A stretch of 64,000 nucleotides of DNA from Tetraselmis striata (GCA_006384855.1 VCJN01001388.1:124001-188000); one strand, 5' to 3'. Shown: positions 21,660 to 34,016, numbered from the stretch's first letter. Notes: a model not told the origin generated them from the sequence alone. Numbers and translations: made by a program.

Positions 21660-23920
21660 TTGCAGTATATTCTAGTCGGACTGGTGGTACAGGACAGTAA
21701 GACGCGGTACGTTCGTCACCCCGGCGACAGCGAGTCCGAGTTGCGGACAGTACGGGAGAAGTTAGCCCCGGGAGGATTTCGGACCCCGGCCGATGATCCT
21801 GTCCAGGATGGCGCCGTGTACCTGGGTGCTCCTATTAGCCATTACCCCGAGTGGATGACCGGCGCGTTGGGGCGGCGCCGGGAGGCCCACGCCACACTGT
21901 TGGAGCGCATCGCCTCCTTTGGCACGTCGGGATACGGCTGCCACCATGGGGCCATGCGGTTGCTGGTCGTATGCGCGGTGCGGCAGACTGGCTTCCTCAG
22001 CCGCATGATGCCGCCGTCGGAGCTGGACCCTTTCTTGGAGGCCGTGGACGCCGCCAACATTTCGGCTGCGTTTTCGCTGCTTGGCCTGGACGCTTGCGAC
22101 CAGTCTACACCGCGCATGGAGGCTGCAATCGTTCAGATGAGTATGCCCGCGGATTTTGGCGGTCTGAATCTGGCCTTGCTGCAGTCCGAGGCCCCTGCGG
22201 CGTTTTATTCCGCGCAATCGGTTGTCCTGCCAAAGTTGGTCAGGGAGTACGGGCCCGCCCTTGGCCCCTTATACGAGGCGGTCCGCGCCGAGGTGTCGTC
22301 TGTGGCTACGAGTGCTTTGCCATGGGCGCGTGAGACGCGCCGCGTGTACGAGACTGTCCGGGCCCTAACCACGTTACCGCAAGAAGATGTGCGGCGCGCA
22401 CGCGCAGGGTATGGGCACGCCCACGAGATCTTCGAGTTACTTACGGTCAGTAATGCTACGACCACCGCTGCATCGGATCCAGCAGCTGGTACTACGACCC
22501 GTACGGGTACGAGCACTAGCGGAGGATTGCGCGTCACCACATATATCTCCTTTTACGGCCACTCTTCTTGGAGTTGGTACTGGTGAGGCCGCCTCTGCTG
22601 CCCAGCAATTGCTTCCTATCGGTGGTACGAGTACTGCCAATACCGTTACTACATGCGCTTTTGTAGCTCTGAAGATACCGTCGCCGGGCGAATTAGTGGC
22701 ACACCCTCCGTCAGCAGCCACTGTTTCCCTCCCAGAATCGCTGCCAGGTTCTACTGCTCCGCCCTCGGGTACGGGTTCGGGTGCGACTCCGATGATCAAC
22801 CCACGACCATGGTTGTCCAACGCCACCTCAGCCGTGCGATTCGCTTGCGTGACTTCGTGGCCCTCGATCTCAGCTTCCAACGTACTGGTGCAGCGGCCTC
22901 GCGACTTGATACCCTGCGCCTGTACAACGCGTGCGGGCCGGGCTCCCTATCGCTTTTCCAGTCGGATCACGAGTCCGCCCGCAAGATTCCCCATGCTGCT
23001 TATGCGGCCGCCGCTGCGCGGGTACTGGGCCTTTGCCCGCGCGGAGGTTCCTCGCTTGTCACTTGCCCTGGCCCAACGTGTGGTATTGATCCCTTATGGC
23101 TTCGCTCAACGGATGGCTCGAACCGGAGCGCTACGGATTTCATCGTGGATCATCTACCCATATGCCCCGTAGCGAACTACAAAGCACCGCATGCATACCG
23201 CTTTGAAGAATCTGTGGGCATCTGTGGCAATTGATGCGGGGGCGGTGCTTGACCGGGACCGCTCGGGAGCCGGCGACTTGACCCTTGAGACGAGTGGGCT
23301 GCGCCCAGCGGACCGCTCGCGGCCGTCGGACCTGACGCTGGCGGGGTGGGGAGGGGCAGCGTGCGATTACATGATCGACTTCGCGTGCGTGTCCACCACG
23401 ACCCCCACTTGGAGCAACGACCCCCGCTGGTGCATCCCGGGAATCGCGGCGACCGAGGCGGAGCATGCTAAGTTGGCAGCGGACCGGGCGTCTTCCGCCC
23501 CAAGTGTAGGGTGTTCACCGGTACTACCCTTTTGTGGTTGAGGACCGCGGCCGACTCGGGAAGTCCGCTTTGACTGTGGTCTACATCCTCGCGGTGCTGT
23601 TGGCTGTGCGCAACTTCCCTGGCGGTCCTTCCGCCCCGACCTCTTGCTTTCTTCGTGGTCAATCCGTTCAGGCACTTCGAAACTTTGTCGCCGGCCAACC
23701 TGCTGAGTTCCGCCGTCACCTGTCGCGCACACGGCGGGGGCTGTTGCAGCGGGTCTCGGCTTGCGTGCATGGTACCCTGGGCGGCATTCTCTCTGCCGGT
23801 GTGCAGATGGCCAAGTCTGATGCGTGTGCTCGCTCGTGCCCACTCTGCGTCTTCTCATGTTACTGCTTCCACCCCGCAGTCGATGTAGAGGACCTTTCTG
23901 ATTGCCTTTTATTTTGGTGA
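21660..23920 (+). mobile_element. LINE 3' half, second family, frameshifted
   Basis: Frame 21660-22500 reads as the region after LINE RT motifs: VYLGAPIS, then RREAHATLLERIASFG, AMRLLVVCAVRQTGFLSRMM, MPADFGGLNLALLQSEAPAAFY. A frame change near 22500-22650 leads to 22800-23190 (SRAIRLRDFVALDLSF, SLFQSDHESARKIPHAAYAA, VLGLCPRGG, TCPGPTCGIDP). Another at about 23190 leads to ALKNLWASVAIDAGAVLDRD and RPADRSRPSDLTLAGWGG. A further change at about 23530 leads to VVEDRGRLGKSALTVVYILA. This order (RT thumb, Cys/His knuckle, C-terminal RPADxxRPxDL domain) fits algal or animal LINE ORF2 C termini. No RT catalytic motifs are present, so the copy is 5'-truncated, and at least three frame changes make it inactive. 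Confidence 0.7.
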
Positions 23921-25837
23921 TTTCCGATATCGCCTTCTGCTGCTAGCTCATGTGAATATATTCCAGTACCTTCCGCTACTACGATAATAGGGCAGCGCTC
24001 GATGTAACGCTAGGTGTCATCATCCGCTAGCATGTGACTCCATCGCGTACGACAGCAATTGCGCCCCTGCTGGTACGCAGGCGTACGTACAGATTACTAG
24101 CACCCTACGAGTAAGTATTGCTCGTAATACTGTCCGGCGCTTACATGTCCCCTCGTAGTCGCTCGTACTATCGCCTCGTCGTCCTCGTACTAGTACTTTG
24201 CCTTCGTTTGTACTCGCACTCGATGTGCTCGTACTCGTACTTCGCTTGACTTGTACCCGTTCTCGTACGCTTCATTCGCCCGGTCTTCGCTCATTCGTCG
24301 GCTCGAGCAGTACATAGTACAATAGTGCAGAGTATACAAGACTCTCACCCCGTTAATGAACATCGTCCGGATTGTTCGCCATTACGTTCAACAAAACTGT
24401 CGTCGTAGAGTCACGTAGCTAGAATATGTACATACTCATATATGCCGAGATACTCGGTGTAGAGGAACTCACTTCGGAAATCCACTTTGGGAATTCACTT
24501 CGGAAAATAAACCCCATAGTCGAGAATCGTCTGGTGCGGCATGTCACAGCAGATCGCCACCAATGGCACCGATAGGTGTCGTTCGGTTGGTATCCATCAT
24601 AATGTAGCACTCGTCGAGCTCAACCCCGTGGTGTCGCACTATCCAACGTCCCCTTTAGCTCGTGGCGAGTGCGCAATCGCTCCCATGTTTCCCTCGGAAC
24701 GCGTACTCGCGTAGTCGTGGTCATCTCGCGCTATCGTCGCGTTGGCCGTCTTCGAGTCTTTTGTCTCGTCACCAGGCAAAAGGGTCTCCTCCTCCATGCC
24801 TCGGTTCTCATCCGTTCACCCAGCAACGTGTCGGGGTATGGCGTATGGTCGTTTTCTTCTGGTCGACTGATTGCAGCAGCCTCCGCAGCGGTAATACGGT
24901 TGCCACTGTAGTCAGTATTGTTCTTGTTCGTACTAGCGGTACGTCGCCAATATTACGGGTTCTTATCCTCTAAAGAACATGCGCGCGTTCGGACATGCAG
25001 CCGTGGTCACCCAGAATTTTCACCTGGCGGCTTATGTCATAATTTCGCAGCGCTCTCCTCGATTCTTGCTTTATCTATGCAGCGGTTTTGCACTTCCGTA
25101 CGACTTAAATCGTATCGGCGCCTCATGGTCGTACCGGTAACCACAACTGTTCTATCTTGGTCATGCTTAAAGGTCGAGTTTTCGTGTGGCATGTTCATTC
25201 TTCAGGGCAGAAAAAACCCGCGGTTCTTTTCGTTCGCTATACCGACTCGTTACCACTATTGTACTGATGAGGGCAGATACATGTCGGTTCCGGTCGATGT
25301 CGCGCCATCGACAACTCACGTTGTCGAAATTGTAGCTGGGGTCGCGAGTCGCACGTTGCTCCACCATCATGGCTTCGCAGCTTGCGGCGTTATCATTATG
25401 CATCTCAGATCGAACGTTCGGCCGCTCCTTGGTACTCGCGATCTTCGTCCACACGCTAGTCATAGAAATTCGCTCGCTCGTTGCCGCTTGTTCCTCAATT
25501 TCGATACATCGTTATCGCCGCGTCGAACTTGACTCCATGTGTCAAAAACAGTAATTCAGCCTATTTTGCACCGTCGCGGATTTCATTTCGCACCGTCGGG
25601 TTTGGTTATACCCTAGTTCCCGGGGCTACTATCCGTCCTTAAGACTCACGGGTGGTGTAGCTTGGGCTTATATGCCTAGGATACAAGGCGGCATTCATCA
25701 GCGTGCACACTACCAACCGCAACGCATATCCAATGCTAGTTTTGGAGCATTTTGTACAAAATGGGACAAAGTGGAGGCATGTCAATATTATTATGATAAT
25801 TAAGTCCATTGCCTAGCCACAAGACGTTGCTAACCGT
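23921..25837. other. no recognisable gene; low-complexity TCGTAC-rich stretch
   Basis: 24140-24300 is rich in CTCGTACT/TCGTACTCGT repeats. The rest has open frames on both strands but none with a family signature. Confidence 0.4.
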
Positions 25838-26691
25838 TTACTCGTTGAGCATCCCCAACTCAAGCAAGTCCTTCTTCGTGGCTGCATTAAACTTGACGAC
25901 TCCGCTGGGTTTACGTTGCGCTGGGGTGGTGGACATGACGTGGACGCAATTGCTTCGTGGCTGACTTATTTGCCACCCGGTTTGCGCGTATGTCACCACG
26001 ACTTGGACGCATTCACCGTACCACTTCTTTTTGACCATGGTGCTGTCCTCGTTGAACACCAGTAAAAATCTGCCGAAGGAGCAGTCTGCATCTCATCCAA
26101 GTCGTCAAGCATGTTCTTCCAGCCCTCGCGCTCGACTGCTTGGGAGAAGTGCCACTAGAGCGTCCGGTTCGTGATGTACGACATGCTGACCTTTTTGAAG
26201 TCATCCAAGGACATGTGGACCTTCGGCGCGTCGGGCTTCTTCTTGTCGAAGAGAGCGTACAAAAGGGGCCGGCCCGCATGAACCTCGGGCGTCCCAGTTT
26301 GCGCGCTCTTCAAGATTTGCACGGGCTCGCAAAGTGGTGTGTTGGACCACAAGGCGGTGCGCAACGAGCCGCCGGACGCGGCGGAGTCATCACGCGTGAA
26401 CTCTAATTTGTGCGGCTTGCTTATGTCATGGATGTGGTCTTGGAAATGGGGCCGTAACCACTCGGAGAAGTCGGGGGAGAATAAGAGCTCTGCAATCTCC
26501 GGACTGGGATAGAATGCCTTCGCAGCTAAGTCAAGAAAGGCCTCGATTATGTACGCGGAGCTGCGAGATAGCGCGACTGATGCGGCTGAAGATCTACTCA
26601 AGCCGTTCATGAGTGTGCCCGACAGGCTGGAAGACCAAATGAATGACGTCGCATATGCCAACAGACACAAGCCAATTGCAGAAGGCCGCAA
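25838..26691 (-). pseudogene. unidentified coding remnant, minus strand
   Basis: The frame from about 26690 to 26155 includes IIEAFLDLAAKAFYPSPEIA, LLFSPDFSEWLRPHFQDHIH, KPHKLEFTRDDSAASGGSL and KVHMSLDDFKKVSMSYITNR. Similar-looking coding continues in another frame to 26030 (REGWKNMLDDLDEMQTAPSA) and then to 25840 in a third (KKWYGECVQVVVTYAQTGWQ). The two frame changes imply either undetected introns or decay. I do not recognise the family; a transposon accessory protein is possible. Confidence 0.4.
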
Positions 26692-26898
26692 CGTTCCTAT
26701 TCTTGTTTCCCCTTAAGGTGTTATCCATCTTGATTCTGATGTATGAATCGTTTTGCCACGGAGCTGAAATTCCATCAGTCCACGGCTACTGGACAACCGA
26801 GGCGAATCAGTCGGGCGGACAACAACGAGCTCACCTTCATGATGGTGATCCATATCAGAGTGCTAGTCGTGGATGAATCATGGGGGATGGTGTTGGTG

Positions 26899-27690
26899 TA
26901 CACAACACTCCCCGCAGTAACCCATACTGTATTTCGCGATCCGAATATGGTACGAATAATTTGTCCGCGTGCGCCGCGCCTCTGCGCCGCAGGATCCGCA
27001 TCGCGCCGCCCGAAGTACCCGCCCAGCACTGCGGGCGGCGAATCATGTATCCACTAGCACAACCCCGTCCATCCCACCAGCTCCCGCCTACCCCGTAGCC
27101 CTACCTCTTGACCCCTTCGAGGACACATGGCGATCACTCCTGGCTCGGGGCGCGTGTATTTCCCGGGACGGCGGCAGCGAGGTCCACCCTCGCGACAGCC
27201 GCCCGATTGACCACCCCTATCAGGGATTCGCATTTTACTGACACCGCACGCCTTCGTGGCCAAAACCGCTCGGATAGAAAGGCAGTTTAGGCCAACTATA
27301 AGGCCTAAATAGTGTACGTTTTTCCCTAGCTGGTCGGACGGAGCTCGTGCCATCGGTGCAAAGTTTAAGGTGGCGGGGCGGCGCTCAGATCGGTTGATGC
27401 GGGGTCGCCACGGAGATCCCGCATGCAGCACGCCGCCTGTGTGGCCGTAGCGGTCGCGACCCGCCCACCATCGCCGCATAAAAGGCACTTCTGGCGCTAC
27501 GGGCGGTCGTGGTGTCGGTGGTTGACAATCGTGGGCTTGCTAGAGGCTAGAGCATGGGCAGTGGGCCGCGCGATGTGCGCGTCGCATTGCCGCAGGCGCA
27601 CACTGTAACAACGGCGCGAACCGCATATCGGATCTCATACTCGGATAGTTTTCGTACTATCGTACGGGTTACCGCGGAAAGTGTTGTGTA
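26899..27690. mobile_element. ~790-bp non-autonomous TIR element
   Basis: The left end TACACAACACTCCCCGCAGT (26899-) and the reverse complement of the right end, TACACAACACTTTCCGCGGT (from 27690), match through ~55 bp with mismatches, including GTAACCC(A/G)TAC and ATCCGA(A/G)TATG. If the element proper starts at CACAACAC, both sides show a TA dinucleotide, as for Tc1/mariner-like target duplication. There is no transposase inside. A further copy of one end is at about 39388-39435. Confidence 0.55.
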
Positions 27691-27699
27691 ATAGTAAAT

Positions 27700-28946
27700 G
27701 TCGTCGTCTGGGCGGTAGCCGTCATACTTCACACGGGTGCGGTGATACTTGAGGAGCATGTCGGGCTTCACATACTTTGGGCTGATGATACTCGTCGAAA
27801 CAGGGTCCGCTTAACCGCGCTTAATACGGTACTACTTCTACTGTATTTGTACTCATTTTTACTGTGCTAGTACCGAATTTCGTATACCCAGACGATTACT
27901 CCCGCTTAACGTGAGCTTATCTGCGCTTTTCCATGCATGCCACCAGTACTTGCGTCGCGAGGTCTCAACGCCACAACATTACCCGTACGTGAAACGGTAC
28001 GTGATGCCCATCCCGCCGGCCCACGCAAGCGTACTTCGCCATGGCACGCAACCGCACGGCGGGCCTGACGCTGCTGATGCGCTCGCGGCGGCGGAGCGAC
28101 TACCTTTATCATCCCTCGTCTGCCCTGCTTATCATGAGCCGCTCTCGCCCATAATCTAACCACTCGCTATCCCACCGCCGCCCCCCTCAGCGCATCCTCG
28201 TCGCGATGCCTCGCGGCAAAGCGAGATCATGCGGCAAGAAGAGCGTCTTCGATGTATGCGATAATCCGTGCGGCCACCTTACGGTCCAGTGCCGTGTGTG
28301 CATAAGTCACCTCGCCGGGAATAGGCGCCTCTTCAAAGTACAACACCTCAGACACCCAGCTAACGACGCATGCTCGGTGAAGCAAGCCCGCTTACTGTCG
28401 GTGAGTGCCTGCGAGTGTGCGGATTCCAGCTTGTGTGATTCCAGCCTGCGAGTGTGCGGATTCCACGGCCTGCCCCGTCTTCGCCCGAACCGACTGCCCC
28501 GCCCTCACCACCCGCCGCAACGGCTACCCGACGTTTGCGTCGACCCCGCACGCGCGAAGAACAGCGGAACGCTCCCGACCTGCGAAATAATGTGGGACAA
28601 TGGGTCGGTGTGCGGTTCTTGTCGTCTCATCACTCCGAGGTTTTCGGCACAGCCATGCTCCTTGGCAACAAGATTCGGGCGCGACATCACGACGGCAAGT
28701 AATGCCATGCTACTTTCTCACTGAGACTGTATTCCATACACGCATGCTTATTTGTGTCATCCCAGCCAAATTTGTCGCCTCCCACCCGCACACCTCTTCA
28801 CCAACAGGTAACCAACTAACCATGTGGTGTGTCCTCCGCTCTGTTACAGTATACGCGCGAGATGCAAGTGTCGCTTGTTGCGCGACCTAGTAATTCGTCG
28901 GTGTTTCCAGAAATTAGAAAGTACCTCGGGCGGTTATTGCAGCGAT
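27700..28946. other. no confirmed gene
   Basis: A frame at 28206-28400 (MPRGKARSCGKKSVFDVCDN then PCGHLTVQCRVC) has several cysteines in CxxC-like spacing and lies upstream of the next gene. It could be a lost first exon, but no splice-consistent link was found. The stretch 28390-28470 contains a short GAGTGTGCGGATTCCA tandem repeat. Confidence 0.3.
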
Positions 28947-31081
28947 ATGGACATCGACGATACGGCTGGCAGCGACAGGGGCATGGCCCAGAGCCCGCTT
29001 GGCCGTCCTTTAACGAAGGACCGGGAAGACGGTGATGAGGAGGGGGCGGATCGGGGTATGGCTATTTCTGACGGCGATGCCTTTTGGGAGGGCGACAACG
29101 AAGAACACGAACCGAATGGATTTCTCTCTACCCTCAACGGCAGCGACAAGGACGAGAAGGGGGGGGGGGGGGGGAGGAGGAGGGACATGAGGGAGATGAG
29201 GAACGGGAACCGCGCCTTCAAGGCACTGTTGAAGGCGGTGCCAAGGAGGTAAGCCGTATTACACATTTGCTGCTATTTACAGCGCGCGCCTTCACCAAGG
29301 TGCACTTGGACGGAACCCTATCCCGTCTACTTGTTGTTACCTGTGGTGTTGCTGTGTGCCCTTCTAAGGGTAGTGGCGGCGAGCCTGAGCATGGTACCGA
29401 GGATGACAAGCGCTACGGAGGGCGCTACGAAGGGCGCTACTGCCGGACTGCTTCTCCCACGAGTTGTTGGGTAAGCCGCCCCCGAAGCGTCCGAGCATCG
29501 GGACTGCGATCGTTGACCTGCTTGGCGTCGAGGCGGACTACGAGCTGCCTATCGCCAAGATATGTGAGCATATGTGCGATTATACCCGCATGATTTGTAG
29601 CAATCTACACGTGCTGGTTTGTAGGTGGGCGGCTCAGGAGAAGCGTGGCTGCACAACGCGTGAGGTGATGTGCCTCGAGAGGGGGTGAGCCCCCCACCCC
29701 CTTCCACACACCCTGTGATTCAAACGAGGCATCTTATGTATTCATTCAGCATCTCATATAATCCTTCTATATTGTCTGTGTGTAGGTTAGGTTCTTCTGG
29801 AAGACCATTGTCGGCAAGTGGAGCAAGGATCCGGAGGGGCCTTTTGCTGTCGAGATCGTGAAGCAAATGTCCCCCCCTTCCTCTGTGCATTGGACCACTT
29901 GTCATATGTAATTGCATCAAATGCTTTCTCACTCCTAGCTGTTGGCGCGGACAGATGCAACGGAGGACTTCGAGCTTCTCTTCAATGATTTGTTCGTCAG
30001 CATGCGGCGGGATCGGGGCAGTGTGAGGGGATCTGCAGCGGCGAAGAATCGCACGCACAACAAGATGCAGTGGGTCGCCCAGTCAGCGCGAAGGTGGTTG
30101 AGGGAGCTTTCTGCGAGGAGGGCTTCAATGTGCAGGACCACAATGCCGCTCTCTTCAAGTAGTACGTTGATGAGTATGCCCCCGATGGGCTGCGGGTACA
30201 GCACATGAGGGCTGATGAAATACGGCGAATATCAAGTAAGTGCTTTAGATTCCTGCCCGCATGCATGTATGCCTTGTGTGATAGGATAGAAGCATTCAAA
30301 GCACACGTATATCGATCATCCGCCAGACTGCTACATGCTGACGTACTATGGCCGGATGATGGCCATGAAGCCGGACCAGGAATCCTACAATGTATACTGC
30401 TCGGGCGCGTACAACCGCTGGTCGAAGGGCCATGCATGGGTGTACACAGCCCGGCGGTGGGAGAACTGGGGTGCAGCCCTTCGGCCCCTGGACCATTACA
30501 TACCGCAGACTACTCAACTGAGAGCCAGTTTGGACTTTGGGCCAACTGGGGCTGCAGAGAGAGAGAATCATGATAGGTTCCAGGAGATCTTCCAGGTTGA
30601 GGTAAGCTATTTCGTTGCTGCAAAGTGCTACGCCCTAGACAACCCCTTTGGCTTCGCCTCCAATTGTCTTCGCAGTTGGAGACGCTTACCGTGGGAGTCG
30701 GCTTCCATCAGCCCCAATCAGCACCGTGATCTAGGAAGGCGCTGTGAATGCAGTCTTCCGGCCGGACTTCGTCTTCCCACTCATCATCGCGCAAGGCAGG
30801 CTTGTCACATACACCTGGACAGAAGCGATTTCCCCAGCACTGTTGGCAGGGGTCGGCGGCACGAGATGGCCGTTGCTGATGCTGCGCCCATGCAGATACT
30901 GAGGTATGTCAGTAACGCCCCGCAGCTGCCCTTTCAGTTATCTCATGTTTTGTTTGGACACTGACATGATATTGTTGATTTTGCTTTCACCAAGTGGGCT
31001 TCCTATGTGAAGCACTCTCACGCCAAGGACACCGCCGTTTGCCACGATGATCGGGACGATGGCGATGGCTGCGGTGCATAG
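28947..31081 (+). CDS. unidentified intron-containing gene, possibly decayed
   Basis: Exon-like blocks are supported by frame and splice signals: 28947-29248 (MDIDDTAGSDRGMAQSPLGR, then an acidic and Gly-rich stretch, donor GTAAGC), 29369-29664 (after a phase-2 AAG acceptor; GKPPPKRPSIGTAIVDLLGV), 29786-~29870 (VRFFWKTIVGKWSKDPEGPF), 29939-~30230 (LLARTDATEDFELLFNDLFV), ~30290-30602 (PPDCYMLTYYGRMMAMKPDQ, SGAYNRWSKGHAWVYTARRW, donor GTAAGC), ~30676-30900 (LVTYTWTEAISPALLAGVGG) and a last piece to 31081 (DIVDFAFTKWASYVKHSHAK). Within the fourth block the frame changes near 30100, and in-frame stops occur near 30161 and 30731, so it may be a pseudogene or a transposon gene. I do not recognise the family and predict no function. 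Confidence 0.4.
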
Positions 31082-31753
31082 CAGCCGTAACAACATCATC
31101 GTGTTTATTTAGCATGCATTGCGGCTCAAAACCATGCATGATTAGCGCTTCAAATGTCTATGGGGGCATGGCAGCGCAGGGTAGGCTACTCTTTCTGAGT
31201 GTTAGTACATCAAGTTGCTGCGCGGTATGTTCACGTAGAATAATATGGCTGGCGCAGGAAATATAAATGTAGGCGCCGGGTGGGTCTGGGGTTTCCGATT
31301 GTAACGGAAAGACATATTTCGTTCCCAAAGCTTGTCTGCCAATTGCATTCATATAAATCTGCATCAGTAATGATTTTTCAGGCATGTCATACATAAGACA
31401 TCATGCCGCGCAATGTGCGTTGACATTCTGGGTGCTGCGATAGAGCGTAATATCATACCTCATCGAGCGTTGTAACCAAACAAGGATATATGTGCATGTA
31501 CTCTGCAGTATTGATCATTTCATGCCATGCCATGATTGTTTTGATCGTGTGTTGATGCATCTCCATATTGATAGCAGTTCACAGCATTCTTTAAGGGTTG
31601 TGGTGTTGTGCGTCAGTATGCATGACTGATTTGTGTCGGCCCGGGTACCCTAGTACCAGGTACCGTAATCACAATAAGGTATTGATACACGGTACAGTAA
31701 TACTACTAACACCGCATCACTTCTTACCGGGTTCCATATCACTTAGTCATTAA
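31082..31753. other. no gene seen
   Basis: Moderately AT-rich sequence with a small GGTACC/AGTACC palindromic cluster near 31645-31670. Confidence 0.5.
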
Positions 31754-32194
31754 GTGATGATGACATCAACATTAGTATTGACTGGTATGCCGCCCGTAGT
31801 CGTCGCACGATCTGTTGGAGTCCGCCAGCACTTCAGCACCATCGCTACCCCCCCCCCCCCCGCCACCATGACGACGTCTGGAAGCACAGCGTTTCTCTCC
31901 GCCGGCGGAGACAGCCCCCCCCCCCCCCCCCCCCCGGAGTATGGGCCGCCTCAGGATCTTCCCCTACCGCAGGGGCCGCCCCTCCTCCACTATGTGACGT
32001 GCGTCAGGTTGTCGTCAGCCGAGGATGCCGAGGACAAGGTAGGCGGGCCGTTGACTCATGCACGCCTCTGCGCTTTCAACAACACCGAACGCGAGGCAGT
32101 GCAAGGCATGAACGTGTACACGTGCCTGGAGGATGCTGAAGACTCGACGGACGAGGGCTATCTACGAAGCACGTTTCGTGTGCCACTGGAGTAA
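31754..32194 (+). CDS. hypothetical proline-tract protein
   Basis: A 146-residue frame from ATG 31754. It contains two proline tracts encoded by C runs (31849-31861 and 31915-31935), then a complex segment, LLHYVTCVRLSSAEDAEDKV and EREAVQGMNVYTCLEDAEDS. A plausible further exon follows (about 32250-32358, LTDAEAAAALISSALSLRRR, donor GTGAGT), then another proline-rich stretch to ~32595. The gene may therefore be spliced and longer. No family recognised. Confidence 0.3.
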   Translation: MMMTSTLVLTGMPPVVVARSVGVRQHFSTIATPPPPATMTTSGSTAFLSAGGDSPPPPPPPEYGPPQDLPLPQGPPLLHYVTCVRLSSAEDAEDKVGGPLTHARLCAFNNTEREAVQGMNVYTCLEDAEDSTDEGYLRSTFRVPLE

Positions 32195-32599
32195 GGAGCA
32201 GCTGGTGGCAGCTAGATATCGCTTTGCTGCCGGCAATAGGTTCCAGCACCCCCCTACTTGACCGATGCCGAGGCGGCTGCCGCTTTGATCAGCAGTGCTC
32301 TCTCTCTCCGGCGGAGAAAGGCGATGCCAACCCTACCAGAACCCCCGCCGTCGAAAGGTGAGTCCGAAATTTCAGTGCAGTTGGTGCTTGCTGCCTTATG
32401 CATGTGGCGACGACGCCACAATGACTTAATTATTTGTCTTTAGTTATTTAACTTAGGTCCGGCATCGACATGAACGGCAACCCACTGCAGGATCGATCTA
32501 CCGGCTCCAGCCCCCTTCCCCCGTTCAGTCGTCCAGCTCCCGCCCCCCTTGATGCTCGAGCCCCCCCCCCCCCCTCCCCCCCCCACCCCGCTGCATGAT

Positions 32600-33540
32600 A
32601 CGACCAACATGCAAACGGCTTCAGCTGGGCGTGTGCGTGTGACCTCCAACTTCGTTGATACGGCGAGGATGCAAGTTGGGCGTCAACAAAAGCAAGCGCA
32701 TATGCGAGCGGCAGCAACAAGTAAGCAGCCCACAAGCAGCCAGCACCTTAGCCGTGGGCAGCGGATGGCAGGCATGGTAATAGACAACACCACTCCATAA
32801 GCCGCAGCCATAGGGGCGAGGTAGACCGAGCAGAAGAGGCCCGCCGCGGCGCAGCCCCCGGACAGCAGTATCAGGCCGTCGCGCCGCAGCGGCGGCCGCG
32901 GGCACTAGAGGTCCCATGTAATTACATTTTCTGGTCTGTTTCCCAGTACTTTCGCACAGTGTCCGACCCCACCTGCATAAAACTGAAAGTGAGCGAAACT
33001 CATGTGTTAAATTTGCCAGATAGAATTAAGCGTGCTTAAATGCGCTTAATTCCAATTAGGAGCTCCACTTTCATTGGCTGTTGGGTTGGCAACATCCAGC
33101 ATGGCGCTTCTGCTATATATGATAAAACCTCAAACCATCCGCCGCCCGCGTGAAATTTATTTCCGCTGTCTTTATCACGTTGTCGGCATGCATGTGGCGA
33201 ACAGTACTGCAGCTCCCGCCCGTTATGTTTCAACCCCCGCGACTACTCGCGAGTAGTCGCGCTTACTGCCCCGCTTTTGTAATTTTATGTAGTATTGCAA
33301 AGTACTGTATTCGTGCCACTCCCGCCGTACCTGAGAGTGATGACTCGCGACTACTGGTAGTGATGGAGCCCTAAAGTGATGACTCGCGACTACTCGTGGC
33401 GCTACTCGTCGCGCTATTCTCTAGTACTCAGTGCAAGACATCGGTGCCATGCACATGCCTCTAGCCCGAAATAAAGTACTGCATCGCTTCACGTTGAGCC
33501 GGGGTGAAGCTTGCTACATACATGCGCTTACTCGAGCTTA
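32600..33540. other. no gene seen; palindrome inside
   Basis: Contains the exact 24-bp palindrome CGCGACTACTCG/CGAGTAGTCGCG at 33238-33261. Several half-copies (GACTCGCGACTACT) lie at 33340-33400. Confidence 0.5.
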
Positions 33541-34016
33541 CTATTCTGTCAGCGCGGTTAAGCGGACCACGTTTCGACGAGTGCGGATTCGAACCCATTG
33601 AGGCAGCATGGTTTTCGCGGAGTCCATGCTATCAATTTCGAAGAAGAAAAGTTTCTTGCGCCAAGGCGCGACTGCAAGACGGCGTTGTGCAAATCCCTTC
33701 GATTCTGGCGCACTCTCTCGAGGTGGACTTTCTGCTCGGCGTAGGCTTGACGCCTCACGAGCTGCTGATGTTGACGGTGCACTTGACGTTCCTCCGTCGT
33801 CATGTCCTTTGCGCAAATCTCGCGAGCTTGGTCTCTAAGCGCTTTGCCCGCGGCGCAAATGGGACAATGGCTGAATCGCTTCACCTTTGACGTGGTGACA
33901 TCCGGAAACTCTTCCTTCCAAGTCTGGCGGAAAGTGTCGAACGACACAAGCTTCGCCTCGCTCTCGGTAGCAAATCTAAAAGCGGCATGTAGTTTTAAGG
34001 GGTTTGTTAGCGACAT
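33541..34016 (-). pseudogene. DDE-transposase-like fragment
   Basis: The minus-strand frame 34016-33690 has FDTFRQTWKEEFPDVTTSKV, then RFSHCPICAAGKALRDQARE and many helical, charged residues with H/Y (RQAYAEQKVHLERVRQNRRD). The next frame down (about 33680-33600) reads LFFFEIDSMDSAKTMLPQW. A CxxC module, a long helical spacer and then a D in an I-D-x-M-D motif is the layout of the region before and at the first catalytic Asp in a group of eukaryotic DDE transposases; the exact superfamily is uncertain. The single frame change at about 33690 and the lack of the rest of the catalytic domain make it inactive. Confidence 0.45.

Noticed and set aside
24140-24310. Telomere-like or regulatory TCGTAC repeat
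   Set aside because: Irregular low-complexity sequence without a fixed unit; no resemblance to known algal telomere repeats.
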